Shown: piece by piece, positions 54,618-64,000 of the stretch
How positions within the stretch are numbered: the first letter of the stretch is position 1
Layout: each line of letters opens with the position of its first letter
DNA from: an uncultured SAR116 cluster alpha proteobacterium
Lineage (GTDB): Bacteria > Pseudomonadota > Alphaproteobacteria > Puniceispirillales > Marisalimonadaceae
Assembly (NCBI GenBank): GCA_902590245.1
Contig: CACIWG010000003.1
Coordinates: 21,602 to 85,601 of the forward strand
Direction: 5' to 3'
Length of the DNA: 64,000 nt
Program-made: the position numbers and the translations under genes
Notes under the pieces: model-generated
What the model was told of the DNA's origin: nothing
What the model saw: the letters and a program-made list of their open reading frames with translations, nothing else
Databases searched by the model: none

Positions 54618-57600
54618 TTATTTAAGTATAATTTTTTCCAAATAAGGTATCTTTGAAATATTATTTATGAACAAGTCATTAACTTTAACATTTTCATTTA
54701 AAATAATCCTTACTACATTATTATTGGTTTTTAAAATAATGTTAACATCTGAATTACCCGTCTCTATATTACAAATTTCGTCTTTGAGACTTTTTAAGCA
54801 ATTTCTATCAGTTATGAACAAATCTAAAGATTTAATATTTTTTGAAATGTAATCAAAAAGTTTATGAATGCTTTGACAGATTATTCTGATGTTAGAATTT
54901 TTATCTGATCTTATTTCAAGATTGAAAATAAAAATTTGATTTTTATTAAAATTTTCTTCTAGAAAATATATATCTCTTATATCCACAAAAATCTCAACAA
55001 TTCCATTGGTGTCCGATACTTCAATAACTCCATAAATATTACCACTCTGAGATCTTCTTTTAAAAATTTGCTTAACAATGCCAATAAATTTATAGCTTGT
55101 AGATGCTTTTGTTAAGTCATGATTGGTATAAAAAAAATTAGATTTTTTTAACTCAAATTTGTCATAAATAGATTCAACCTTTTTTATTGGATGTTGATCC
55201 AAGTAAAAACCAAGCGAGTTTAATTCATTTTCTTCATTTTCAAAAATTGAAAATTCTGGCACCATTTTAAATGATTTTGTTAATGATAATTCACTTATAT
55301 TTTTGAATAAATTATTTTGATTACTTAATTTATCATTTTCTATCCTTTGTGAAAAAATTAAAACATTAGATATGGAACTGAACAATTTATTTCTAGATAT
55401 GTTTAAATTATCAAAAGAACCAGATATGGTTAAACTTTCTAATCCTCTTTTACCAAATATATTTTGAGGTACTACATCTACAAAATGATCAAAACTTTTA
55501 AAATTTCCTAATTTATTTCTGATAGAAATCATTTTTTTAACTGCTTCATTTCCAACATTTTTAAGAGAAGACAAGCTATATCGTATACATTTTTGATCAT
55601 TTAATTCTTCAACAGTAAATTTATCAAAGCTAAAATTAATACATGGAGGATGAATTTTAATTTTCATTTTATTCAATTCATTAACAAAAATTGACAGTTT
55701 TTCAACATTATCTGAGTCATATGTCATTAATGAAGCAAAAAATTCATGTGGGTGATAAGCTTTTAACCAAGCGCATTGATAAGCAATAAGCGCATAAGCC
55801 GCGGCATGAGATTTATTAAAACCATAACCTGCAAAAGCAGAAATTTTATCAAAAATTTCCTCAGCTTTAGATTTTTTTATATCAATTTTCTTTGCACCAT
55901 TAATAAACTTTTCTTTTTGCATTGCCATTTCTTTTTTATCTTTTTTTCCCATAGCTCTTCTAAGGATATCTGCTGAAGCTAAACTATAATTAGCTAAGAC
56001 TTGAGCTGCTTGCATCACTTGTTCTTGATAAATAAATATTCCATATGTCTCTGAAAGTATGTTCGACAAACTTTCATGCATATATTCAATCTTTTCAATG
56101 CCATGTTTTCTATTGATATAATTTGGAATATTTTCCATTGGACCTGGTCTATATAGAGCTACAACAGCAATAATATCCTCAAATCTATCTGGTTTTAATC
56201 CTCTAAGAGCACTTTGCATCCCTTTTGACTCAAGTTGAAAAACTCCAATAGTTTGTCCCTCTGACAACATGGAATATACTTTTTTATCATCTAAATTTAT
56301 GTTTGAAATTTTAAAGTTTTTGTTATTTTTTTTTATTAATTTTTCAGCAAAAGCTATAATTGTTAGTGTTTTTAATCCAAGAATATCAAATTTAACTAAA
56401 CCAGCTTTTTCAATGTATTTAAGGTTGAATTGTGTAGCTGGTATCTCACCTTGATTTTCACTATAAAGTGGAATTATATTATGAAGTTTTTTCTCAGCAA
56501 TTACAATTCCAGCTGCATGAGTTGAAACATGCCTATTTAAGCCTTCAATTGCTAAAGAAAGATCAATTAATTTTGATACTTCTTCGTTTTCTTGTTTTGA
56601 TTTTAATAACTCTTCTTGTGTTTCTAGGGCTTTTGATAAAGTAACTGGATTAGATGGGGTCGCTGGAATAAGTTTAGCAATTTGATCAACTTGACTATAT
56701 GGCATCTCTAAAACTCTTCCTACATCTCTAATTGCTGCTCTTGCTTGCAAACTTCCAAATGTAATAATCTGTGCTACATTTTCATGCCCATATCTATTTT
56801 TAATATAATTTATTACTTCATCTCTTCGATCCTGACAAAAATCAATATCAAAATCAGGCATTGAGACTCTGTCAGGATTTAAAAATCTTTCAAATAAGAG
56901 ACCCCATTTTATAGGATCTAATTCTGTAATTTTAATACACCAAGCAACAATTGAACCTGCTCCCGAACCTCTTCCAGGCCCAACTGGTATATCATTATCT
57001 TTTGACCATCTTACAAAATCAGAAACAATTAAAAAATAACCAGAAAAGCCCATTTTTGAAATAATATCTAATTCTTCATTAAGGCGATTTTTATATAGTT
57101 GACATTGATCCGAATCTTGAAAAAGTTTATTTTCTTTTAACCTTTTTTCTAAACCAGCCTCAGATATTTGTTTTAAAACAGTAAATTCGTCATCTGATTT
57201 TGAAGCTACAAACTTTGGCAAAGATAACTCTTTAGGCTTTAAGCAAAAAGAACATTTTTGAGCAATAATAATTGTATTTTGAAGCGCTTCTGGCAAATCT
57301 TTAAACAAAGAAAACATTTCAGATTTAGTTTTAAAATAGTTTTCGTTAGAAAATGAACTTTGTTTTTTTGAAGAAATTGTTTTGCTTTGCTCTATCAATG
57401 ATAACATTTCAAAAGCTTCAAAATGATTTTTATCTTTAAAATAAGCATCGTTTGTTGCTACAATAGGAATGTCTAACTCTAATGCTAAAGATAAAAGTTC
57501 GTTTTCAGCTGAAGTTGTTTCTATAACATTAGACCTTTGCAACTCAATATAAAAATCATTACCAAGGATGGATTTAATATTTTTAGCACGATCAAAAGAA

Positions 57601-58052
57601 ATATTTTTTTCTCCTAGAAATGTTGGATTACCAATATATCCATTTTGATACCCACCACTTAAAAAAATTAATCCGTGACTATGTTTAATTAGAAAATCAA
57701 TATTAATTTTTTTATTAATATTTAAGTTGATGTCTTTATTAATTTTATTTGCTATTACAACTAAATTTTTATAACCATCATTTGATTTTGCTAACAAAAC
57801 TAATTCAAAATGCTTGCTGTCAAAGTATTTATCATATACATTTACTTGCATTCCAATTATCGGCTGAATACCCGAAGAAAAAAGCTTTTCAGAGAACTCA
57901 AATGCACCAAAAAGATTAGATGTATCTGTAATAGCGCAAGCAGGCTGCATGTCATTAACACAAAAGTTTGCAATATAATTTGCAGTCAACATTCCTTCAG
58001 ATAATGAATAATTTGTATGAGTTCTTAAATTAATAAAGTTTTGACAGTACAT
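54618..58052 (-). CDS. dnaE: DNA polymerase III subunit alpha
   Basis: Replicative polymerase catalytic subunit (1144 aa). N-terminal PHP domain (NLRTHTNYSLSEGML, PACAITDTSNLFGAFEFSE). Pol3 core: IPVGPGRGSGAGSIVAWCIKITELDP, RVSMPDFDIDFCQDRRDEVINY (catalytic Asp), FGSLQARAAIRDVGRVL, VSTHAAGIVIAE, KFDILGLKTLTI, ALYRPGPMENIPNYINRKHG, YQEQVMQAAQVLANYSLASADILRRAMGKK. Helix-hairpin and OB domains near the C-terminus (about 955-1050). First 100 codons normal, no proofreading domain, as expected for DnaE1. Follows lolD by 7 bp. Confidence 0.97.
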   Translation of the reverse strand: MYCQNFINLRTHTNYSLSEGMLTANYIANFCVNDMQPACAITDTSNLFGAFEFSEKLFSSGIQPIIGMQVNVYDKYFDSKHFELVLLAKSNDGYKNLVVIANKINKDINLNINKKINIDFLIKHSHGLIFLSGGYQNGYIGNPTFLGEKNISFDRAKNIKSILGNDFYIELQRSNVIETTSAENELLSLALELDIPIVATNDAYFKDKNHFEAFEMLSLIEQSKTISSKKQSSFSNENYFKTKSEMFSLFKDLPEALQNTIIIAQKCSFCLKPKELSLPKFVASKSDDEFTVLKQISEAGLEKRLKENKLFQDSDQCQLYKNRLNEELDIISKMGFSGYFLIVSDFVRWSKDNDIPVGPGRGSGAGSIVAWCIKITELDPIKWGLLFERFLNPDRVSMPDFDIDFCQDRRDEVINYIKNRYGHENVAQIITFGSLQARAAIRDVGRVLEMPYSQVDQIAKLIPATPSNPVTLSKALETQEELLKSKQENEEVSKLIDLSLAIEGLNRHVSTHAAGIVIAEKKLHNIIPLYSENQGEIPATQFNLKYIEKAGLVKFDILGLKTLTIIAFAEKLIKKNNKNFKISNINLDDKKVYSMLSEGQTIGVFQLESKGMQSALRGLKPDRFEDIIAVVALYRPGPMENIPNYINRKHGIEKIEYMHESLSNILSETYGIFIYQEQVMQAAQVLANYSLASADILRRAMGKKDKKEMAMQKEKFINGAKKIDIKKSKAEEIFDKISAFAGYGFNKSHAAAYALIAYQCAWLKAYHPHEFFASLMTYDSDNVEKLSIFVNELNKMKIKIHPPCINFSFDKFTVEELNDQKCIRYSLSSLKNVGNEAVKKMISIRNKLGNFKSFDHFVDVVPQNIFGKRGLESLTISGSFDNLNISRNKLFSSISNVLIFSQRIENDKLSNQNNLFKNISELSLTKSFKMVPEFSIFENEENELNSLGFYLDQHPIKKVESIYDKFELKKSNFFYTNHDLTKASTSYKFIGIVKQIFKRRSQSGNIYGVIEVSDTNGIVEIFVDIRDIYFLEENFNKNQIFIFNLEIRSDKNSNIRIICQSIHKLFDYISKNIKSLDLFITDRNCLKSLKDEICNIETGNSDVNIILKTNNNVVRIILNENVKVNDLFINNISKIPYLEKIILK

Positions 58053-58059
58053 AAAAAAA

Positions 58060-58752
58060 TCATTTTAAAATTTTAATATTTTTGTTTTCAATTAAAAAAA
58101 TTTTATCCATCTTTTCCGCTAAAAAATTGTTGTGGGTAGCTATAATACAGCTTTTTTCTGTATCTAAAGTTATTTTCTTTAAAATGTTGAAAATTAATAA
58201 AGTGTTATCTTTATCTAAGTTTCCAGTTGGTTCATCAGCTAATATAAATTTTGGATTATTTGATAAAGCTCTTCCAATAGCAACTCTTTGAGACTCACCG
58301 CCAGATAATTTAGCAGGTCTATGATACATCCTATGTTCTAGATTTAAATAAGTCAAAATTTGTATTGCCTTTTTTTTTGCTTCATCAAAAGAAATTTTTT
58401 TAATCAAAGATGGAATGATAATATTTTCTAGAGCAGAAAATTCTGGGAAAAGTCTATGATTTTGAAACACAAAGCCAATATCGTTTAGCCGAATCTTATT
58501 AATTTCACTTTCAGTCAATAAAGAATAATCTTGATTTAAAATTTTAAACTGACCCGAAATAAATTTATCTAATAATCCAATACAATTTAATAATGTAGAT
58601 TTTCCTGAACCACTTGGACCTAATAAAGCTACCATTTCTCCAGGATAGATTGTTATATTTAAGTTTTTAAAAATTTCTACGTTTTCAAACTTGTTTTTAT
58701 AATGATAACTTACATCAAATAATTCTAAATATTTTGGAAAAACTTTATTCAT
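58060..58752 (-). CDS. lolD: Lipoprotein-releasing ABC transporter ATPase LolD
   Basis: 230-aa ATPase energising lipoprotein extraction from the inner membrane. Walker A GPSGSGKSTLLN, Q-loop VFQNHRLFPEFSALENI, signature LSGGESQRVAIGRAL, Walker B FILADEPTGNLD, and H-loop ATHNN. Overlaps lolC by 8 bp; works with the permease encoded there. BamE in this window is a likely client. Confidence 0.95.
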   Translation of the reverse strand: MNKVFPKYLELFDVSYHYKNKFENVEIFKNLNITIYPGEMVALLGPSGSGKSTLLNCIGLLDKFISGQFKILNQDYSLLTESEINKIRLNDIGFVFQNHRLFPEFSALENIIIPSLIKKISFDEAKKKAIQILTYLNLEHRMYHRPAKLSGGESQRVAIGRALSNNPKFILADEPTGNLDKDNTLLIFNILKKITLDTEKSCIIATHNNFLAEKMDKIFLIENKNIKILK

Positions 58753-60001
58753 ATCTCAGAACTTCAGCAGGCAAAATTTTAGCCGCTTTCCAAGATGGAA
58801 AAATACTTGCTAAAATAGATAAAGATATTGAAGTTAAAATAATATAAGAAACTTCAGAAAAATCAATTTTTGATGGCAAATTTGTCAGAAAGTATATTTC
58901 TGGAGAAAAAAGTTCTTGATTTAGAATTATTGACAGAATTTTTTTTAAATATTCAATATTAATACTAAAAAAAATACCTAGCATTGCTCCAAAAAACGTC
59001 CCCAAAAGGCCAATAAATGTACCTATAAACAAAAATATTTTTAAAATAGATTTTCTTGATGATCCAATTGTTCTAAGTAAAGCAATATCTCCTGACTTGG
59101 CATTAACGAGCATAATCATAGAGGATATAATATTAAAAGCTGCTACTAAAATTATTAAAGTCAGAATTAAAAACATTACATTTTTTTCAACATTTAAAGC
59201 ATTAATAAATGTATTATTTTGTTTTTTCCAATCTATAATTTCAAAGCTATCATTTAAGGCATTTTTAATAATTAAATATGAAGTGTCTGATGATTTGTAA
59301 TCTTTTAGAAAGATTTCAATATTATTTGCAACATCTCCTAATTGTAAAAAATTTTGTGCGGATTTCCATGGCATAAAAATAAAATTATTATCATATTCAT
59401 ACATTCCTACATTAAACAAACCTCCAATTTTAAAAATTTGTTTTTGGGGGATTATACCTAAAGCTGTTTTGATACCATTAGCTGAAATTATGCTTATTTT
59501 ATCACCAATCATGACATTTAATCTTTTAGCTAATCTTGTGCCTATAATTATTTCATTTTTTGTTTTAAAATTACTTTTTGTTAATTTGTTTAAATTATCC
59601 CATAGTAATTTTTTGGCTGGAAGGTCTGTCCATCTTATACCTTTTATCATGACACCGGTTACGAAATCTTTTGACCTTGCTAATCCTTGACCGTCAATTT
59701 GAGGTATAACAGAGAAAACATTACTATCATCACTTATCTTTTTAGAAATATCATTATAATCAGATATTAGTTTTCCATTATTAGCATAAACTACTAAATG
59801 GCCATTTATTCCAAGTATTCTATTAACTAATTCTTCTCTAAAACCATTCATTACTGACATAACGATAATTAATGTCGCCACACCAAGAGCAATGCCAACA
59901 AATGAGAACCATGTAGATAAAGATATAAAACCTTCAGTTTTTTTTGATCTTAAATATCTAAAAGCTAAATATAATTCAAAGGATTTAAAAAACATAAACA
60001 T
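58745..60001 (-). CDS. Lipoprotein-releasing ABC transporter permease LolC/LolE-type
   Basis: 418-aa membrane permease: first helix at about 26-50 (WFSFVGIALGVATLIIVMSVMNGFREELV, the LolC/E signature), a periplasmic domain (about 55-265), then three helices of an FtsX-type domain with ALLRTIGSSRKSILKIFLFIG and a final FPSWKAAKILPAEVLRYE. Only one permease gene is present beside lolD, consistent with a homodimeric LolC/E as often found in alphaproteobacteria. Starts 1 bp into the proS stop codon region. Confidence 0.9.
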   Translation of the reverse strand: MFMFFKSFELYLAFRYLRSKKTEGFISLSTWFSFVGIALGVATLIIVMSVMNGFREELVNRILGINGHLVVYANNGKLISDYNDISKKISDDSNVFSVIPQIDGQGLARSKDFVTGVMIKGIRWTDLPAKKLLWDNLNKLTKSNFKTKNEIIIGTRLAKRLNVMIGDKISIISANGIKTALGIIPQKQIFKIGGLFNVGMYEYDNNFIFMPWKSAQNFLQLGDVANNIEIFLKDYKSSDTSYLIIKNALNDSFEIIDWKKQNNTFINALNVEKNVMFLILTLIILVAAFNIISSMIMLVNAKSGDIALLRTIGSSRKSILKIFLFIGTFIGLLGTFFGAMLGIFFSINIEYLKKILSIILNQELFSPEIYFLTNLPSKIDFSEVSYIILTSISLSILASIFPSWKAAKILPAEVLRYE

Positions 60002-61323
60002 TAAACCATATTTTTATTAATAAAATTAAAGATTTCATTTAAACTTAGATTTGTTATTTCATTCGTTTTTCTAGTTTTGATCTCAAAGCTATCTTTTTTT
60101 ATACCTTTTGGCCCAATTATAACTTGGTAAGGGAAACCTATTAAATCTGCTGTTGCTAACTTTGAACCAATACTTTCTTTAGTGTCATCAAATAAAACAT
60201 CTATCATTTTTTCATTACAATAATTATAAATTTGATTTGAAATCTTCAAACATTCCACACTATCAGAACTCAAATTTATTAAACTACACATAAACGGTGA
60301 AACCTCTTTAGGCCAAATAATTCCATTTTCATCATGATTAGCCTCTATTATGCCTCCAACTAATCTTGAAACTCCTACACCATATGAACCCATGAAAACA
60401 GGTAAGTTTTGTCCCTTTTCATCAGTAATAGTTGCGTTCATTGGTTTTGAGTATTTTTGCCCAAAATGAAAAATATGCCCTACTTCAATACCTTTAGTTT
60501 TAATTAATTTACCAGATATATTTTGTGTTTGTTTAGGATCATACATTTCATCAGTAGCAGCATAAAATGACGTATATTTATTAATACATTCTTGCAAATT
60601 TTCATTATAATCAATTTCATCAAAAAGTTTTTGCATATGCAATAAACTCTCATCAAAAAAAACATCACTTTCGCCAGTTTGTGAAATTATAATAAACTCG
60701 TGACTTAAATCACCACCAATAGGACCAGTTTCTGCTTTCATTGCAATTGGACTAAGACCCATCTTTTTAAATAATTTCATGTAAGCTACAAACATTTTAT
60801 TGTAAGATTTTTTTGCATCTTCTTGACTAACATCAAATGAGTAGGCATCTTTCATTAAAAATTCACGTCCTCTCATAACTCCAAACCTTGGTCTAACCTC
60901 GTCCCTAAATTTCCATTGAACATGATACAAATTTAATGGAAGATTCTTATAGCTTTGTACATTATTTCTAAAAATATCCGTAATCAATTCTTCATTAGTA
61001 GGCCCATACAATAACTCTTTATTATTTCTGTCTTTAATTCTAAGCATTTCTTTTCCGTAATCTTGATATCTATTTGATTCGATCCAAAGCTCAGCAGGTT
61101 GAATTGTTGGCATCAAAATTTCAATTGCTCCAGAGGCATTCATTTCTTTTTTTGTAATCTTTTCTATTTTATCTAAAACTTTTCTTCCAAGAGGTAGCCA
61201 AGAATAAATACCTGAAGAGGACTGTTGGCACATTCCAGATCTAAGCATTAGGATATGTGAAGTTATTTCAGCTTCTTTTGGTTTGTCCTTCTTAAAGGGT
61301 AAAAAATAATCTGTTAATTTCAT
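60001..61323 (-). CDS. proS: Proline--tRNA ligase (short form without insertion domain)
   Basis: Class II synthetase (440 aa). Motif 2: YHVQWKFRDEVRPRFGVMRGREFLMKDAYSFD; motif 3: GSYGVGVSRLVGGIIE; early LRSGMCQQSSSGIYSWLPLGRKVLDKIE. Length of 440 rather than about 570 reflects absence of the editing insertion domain between motifs 2 and 3, the usual state in alphaproteobacteria. The ATG has GGAG upstream. Heads the proS-lolC-lolD-dnaE unit. Confidence 0.96.
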   Translation of the reverse strand: MKLTDYFLPFKKDKPKEAEITSHILMLRSGMCQQSSSGIYSWLPLGRKVLDKIEKITKKEMNASGAIEILMPTIQPAELWIESNRYQDYGKEMLRIKDRNNKELLYGPTNEELITDIFRNNVQSYKNLPLNLYHVQWKFRDEVRPRFGVMRGREFLMKDAYSFDVSQEDAKKSYNKMFVAYMKLFKKMGLSPIAMKAETGPIGGDLSHEFIIISQTGESDVFFDESLLHMQKLFDEIDYNENLQECINKYTSFYAATDEMYDPKQTQNISGKLIKTKGIEVGHIFHFGQKYSKPMNATITDEKGQNLPVFMGSYGVGVSRLVGGIIEANHDENGIIWPKEVSPFMCSLINLSSDSVECLKISNQIYNYCNEKMIDVLFDDTKESIGSKLATADLIGFPYQVIIGPKGIKKDSFEIKTRKTNEITNLSLNEIFNFINKNMV

Positions 61324-61434
61324 AAGTAATCTCCAGTTTAATCTAATCTAAATTATTTAAAATTTAAAGGTAGATTGTAAATAAATAATCAATTAAATTA
61401 ATAAAAAAAAAAGATAAAGATAAGTGATTAATTT

Positions 61435-62433
61435 ATGACTTCATATAGCTTCCCTTTCACTAGAATGAGAAGAACAAGAGCAAAAAAATATATTAGAAAT
61501 CTTGTTAAAGAAAATAGTTTAACAGTAAATGATTTTATTTACCCCATATTTATAGTTGATGGAACTGACAAAAAAGAACCCATACCAGAAATGCCAGGTC
61601 TTTACAGATATTCATTAGATAATCTAAAAAAAGAGCTTCTAAATATATCACATTTAAATATTCCTGCAGTTGCTATTTTCCCTAATATATCAAATAATTT
61701 AAAAAACTCCTCAGGTTCTGAAGCTCTCAATAAAAATAATATTGTTTGTAACGCTATTAAATTAATTAAAGATACTAATAATGAATTGGGTATAGTATGT
61801 GATGTAGCATTAGACCCTTACACTGACCATGGACATGATGGTATAATCATAAATAACTATGTAGATAATGATGAAACTGTAAAAATATTATGTGAACAAG
61901 CTCTTATTCAAACTGAAGCCGGATGTGATATCATTGCACCTAGTGATATGATGGATGGGAGAATTCGAAAAATCAGAGAAACACTTGAAAATAATAATCA
62001 TAAAAATACCTTAATCATGTCTTACTCTGCTAAGTATTCCTCATCATTTTATAGTCCATTCAGACATGCAGTTGGATCATCTAAAAATTTTGGACTTAAA
62101 GATAAATCAACATATCAAATGGATTACAGTAATTCAAAAGAAGCTATTAGAGAAGCTGATTTAGATATTTCAGAGGGTGCAGATATGATTATGGTAAAGC
62201 CGGGATTGCCATACTTAGATATCATAAGTAAATTAAATCAAAAATTTGATATACCAATCTTCGCTTATCAGGTTTCTGGAGAATATTCAATGATTATGAC
62301 AGCAATCAATAATGGACTATTGGACAAATCAGTAATTATAGAAACTTTAACAAGCTTTAAGAGAGCTGGTTGTTCAGGTATTTTAACTTATTTTGCTCCA
62401 ATAGCCTCTAAAATTTTAAATGAAGATAAATAA
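61435..62433 (+). CDS. hemB: Delta-aminolevulinic acid dehydratase (porphobilinogen synthase)
   Basis: Condenses two ALA to porphobilinogen (332 aa). Active-site lysines in MSYSAKYSSSFYSPFRHAVGS and MIMVKPGLPYLD; RMRRTRAKKYIRNLV, IFPNISNN and IIAPSDMMDGRI are typical. The metal segment reads CDVALDPYTDHGHDG, with Asp where zinc enzymes have Cys, indicating the magnesium-type enzyme common in alphaproteobacteria. Divergent from proS across a 111-bp AT-rich spacer. Confidence 0.97.
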   Translation: MTSYSFPFTRMRRTRAKKYIRNLVKENSLTVNDFIYPIFIVDGTDKKEPIPEMPGLYRYSLDNLKKELLNISHLNIPAVAIFPNISNNLKNSSGSEALNKNNIVCNAIKLIKDTNNELGIVCDVALDPYTDHGHDGIIINNYVDNDETVKILCEQALIQTEAGCDIIAPSDMMDGRIRKIRETLENNNHKNTLIMSYSAKYSSSFYSPFRHAVGSSKNFGLKDKSTYQMDYSNSKEAIREADLDISEGADMIMVKPGLPYLDIISKLNQKFDIPIFAYQVSGEYSMIMTAINNGLLDKSVIIETLTSFKRAGCSGILTYFAPIASKILNEDK

Positions 62434-64000
62434 ATGAATAAAAAAAAATGGTCTTTTTGGATTGATAGGGGTGGTACATTTACAGATATTGTTGCAAAAA
62501 ATCCTAAAAATGAAATTATTGTTAAAAAATTTCTTTCACAAAATGATAAAGTATATAAGGATGCTGCATCTTTTGGTATTATAAATATATTAAATAAAAA
62601 TAATCAATTAAATTATAACCATATATCATCAAGTATTGATGAAATTAAAATGGGAACTACTGTTGCTACTAATGCATTACTTGAACGAAAAGGAGAAAGT
62701 ACATTATTAGTAATAACAAAAGGATTTAAAGATGCCTTAGAAATTGCATATCAAGATCGTTCAAATATTTTTACAAAAAAGCCAATTAAACCACAAAACC
62801 TCTATAAAAAAGTAATAGAAGTCGATGAAAGAATTGATAGTGATGGAAATATTTTAAAAAAGTTAAATCTTAATAAGGTAAAAGATGATTTAATTAAATT
62901 TAAATCTAAAGGATTTAAAAGTTTAGCTGTTGTTCTCATGCATGGCTATAAATTTAAAAAGCATGAAGAGTTAATTGAAAAAATAGCTTTGAAAATTGGG
63001 TTTGAACAAATTTCAATAAGCTCAAAAGTATCACCATTAGTAAAAATTGTCTGTAGAGGAGATACTACTGTTGCAGATGCATATTTGTCACCTGTATTAA
63101 ATAAATATATACATAACTTTACTTCAAACTTAACTGATAGTTTAAAAAATAATAATAAAGTAAAACAAAGTGTTTACTTTATGATGTCTTCCGGTGGCTT
63201 AACATCAGCTTTAAATTTTAAAGGAAAAGATTCTATTTTGTCAGGGCCAGCTGGTGGAGTAGTAGGTTCAGTTGAAACTATAAAAACTTTAGGTATAAAT
63301 AAAATAATAAACTTTGATATGGGAGGGACTTCGACTGATGTTTCGCATTTTAATAAAGATTACGAAAGAAAAAATGAAAATTTAGTCGCTGGAACCAGAA
63401 TTACCTCACCAATGCTTGATATTCATACAGTAGCTGCAGGCGGAGGTTCAATCTTAAAATTTGAAGATGATAGGTTTCAGGTAGGTCCTCAATCAGCAGG
63501 TTCAAACCCAGGCCCAACATGCTATGATAATAATGGACCTTTAACGATTACTGATGCAAATTTGATTGTTGGGAAAATATCACCAAAATATTTTCCAAAA
63601 ATATTTGGCAAAAATCAAGATAAACCACTTAACAAGAAAAAGGTAATTACAAAATTCAACCAATTAAAAAATAAAAATAAGATTACTAAAAGTATTGAAA
63701 AAATTGCCTCTGGATATTTGCAAATTGCCTCCGAAAACATGGCAAATGCAATAAAAAAAATATCCATACAAAGAGGTCATGATATAACAAAATATACATT
63801 ATCTTGTTACGGAGGTGCAAGTGGTCAACACGCTTGTTCAGTAGCTAATTCTCTTGGTATTAAAAAAATTGTTTTTAATAAATACTCTGGTGTTTTGTCT
63901 GCTTATGGAATGGGAATTTCAAATGTAAGAAGTTATCGACAAAAAAATGTAAATGAAAGACTTAATTATAAAAATTTAAAAAATTTAGACAAAGCATTTA
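62434..64000 (+). CDS. 5-oxoprolinase / hydantoinase HyuA-type protein (3' end beyond window)
   Basis: Not in the ORF track because it runs off the right edge. The ATG at 62434 follows the hemB stop directly, and 522 codons are open to base 64000. The start reads KKWSFWIDRGGTFTDIVAKN (ATP-binding DxGGTxTD motif). It continues with KMGTTVATNALLERKGE, PLVKIVCRGDTTVADAYLSP, SGPAGGVVGSVE, IINFDMGGTSTDVSHFNKD, AAGGGSILKFE, GSNPGPTCYDNNGPLTITDANLIVG and CYGGASGQHACSVANSLGI. ATP-dependent opening of 5-oxoproline to glutamate is the most likely reaction, as the N-terminus and GGASGQHAC resemble eukaryotic-type fused OPLAH, but a HyuA half-enzyme cannot be excluded without the 3' end. Confidence 0.85.
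   Translation, partial: MNKKKWSFWIDRGGTFTDIVAKNPKNEIIVKKFLSQNDKVYKDAASFGIINILNKNNQLNYNHISSSIDEIKMGTTVATNALLERKGESTLLVITKGFKDALEIAYQDRSNIFTKKPIKPQNLYKKVIEVDERIDSDGNILKKLNLNKVKDDLIKFKSKGFKSLAVVLMHGYKFKKHEELIEKIALKIGFEQISISSKVSPLVKIVCRGDTTVADAYLSPVLNKYIHNFTSNLTDSLKNNNKVKQSVYFMMSSGGLTSALNFKGKDSILSGPAGGVVGSVETIKTLGINKIINFDMGGTSTDVSHFNKDYERKNENLVAGTRITSPMLDIHTVAAGGGSILKFEDDRFQVGPQSAGSNPGPTCYDNNGPLTITDANLIVGKISPKYFPKIFGKNQDKPLNKKKVITKFNQLKNKNKITKSIEKIASGYLQIASENMANAIKKISIQRGHDITKYTLSCYGGASGQHACSVANSLGIKKIVFNKYSGVLSAYGMGISNVRSYRQKNVNERLNYKNLKNLDKAF

Noticed and set aside
1-64000. CRISPR arrays, insertion sequences, phage or defence modules, direct repeats
   Set aside because: None seen: genes are contiguous housekeeping functions with gaps mostly under 120 bp, and I found no repeated blocks or transposase motifs.

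Overview
This is a very AT-rich, almost completely coding chromosomal segment of an alphaproteobacterium. The gene orders rpiB-glyA-nrdR-ribD-ribE-ribB-ribH-nusB-thiL and nuoA..N-birA-coaX-rnj-DUF1467 point to that class. So do a DUF1467 protein, a ubiquinol-cytochrome c chaperone next to bamE, a short ProRS, an HemB with the Asp-type metal site, and LpxI rather than LpxH. Low GC, intergenic gaps of a few bases, many start/stop overlaps and thinned clusters (no glpX between hom and recJ, no trpEG before trpDC) suggest a streamlined, probably marine pelagic lineage. I cannot place it more precisely from the sequence alone.

Layout. 1-0.9 kb: divergent pair of a ubiquinol-cytochrome c chaperone (cut by the window edge) and the lipoprotein BamE. 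0.9-7.8 kb (-): riboflavin pathway (ribD, ribE, ribB with a degenerate RibA half, ribH) with nrdR, glyA, rpiB, nusB and thiL. 7.8-23.2 kb (-): respiratory complex I operon nuoA-L, then one nuoM/nuoN hybrid ORF, birA, coaX, RNase J and DUF1467. 23.3-29.4 kb: accessory metabolic genes (EamA transporter, aminotransferase, cold-shock protein, Uup ATPase, FAH-family hydratase, GST) and tRNA-Glu. 29.4-33.5 kb (-): recJ, hom, rpsI, rplM. 33.6-40.4 kb (+): trpD, trpC, moaC, moeA, lexA, gltX, gltA. 40.4-61.3 kb (-): proS-lolC-lolD-dnaE, then rpsB-tsf-pyrH-frr-uppS-cdsA-dxr-rseP-bamA-skp-lpxD-fabZ-lpxA-lpxI-lpxB. 61.4 kb to the end (+): hemB and the start of a 5-oxoprolinase/hydantoinase gene.

How the genes work together. 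Most of the window is core housekeeping: flavin supply next to a flavin-dependent respiratory complex; translation and its factors; isoprenoid, phospholipid and lipid A synthesis; and outer-membrane assembly (BamA, BamE, Skp, RseP, LolCD). I see no transposases, phage genes, CRISPR arrays, or toxin-antitoxin or defence islands.

The most unusual object is the 329-aa ORF at 11223-12212. About 80 residues of NuoM N-terminus are joined in frame to the C-terminal part of NuoN, so most of nuoM and the first part of nuoN are missing. This is either a real deletion that removes a proton-pumping subunit of complex I or an assembly collapse; reads across the junction would decide. No wholly new gene system is evident.
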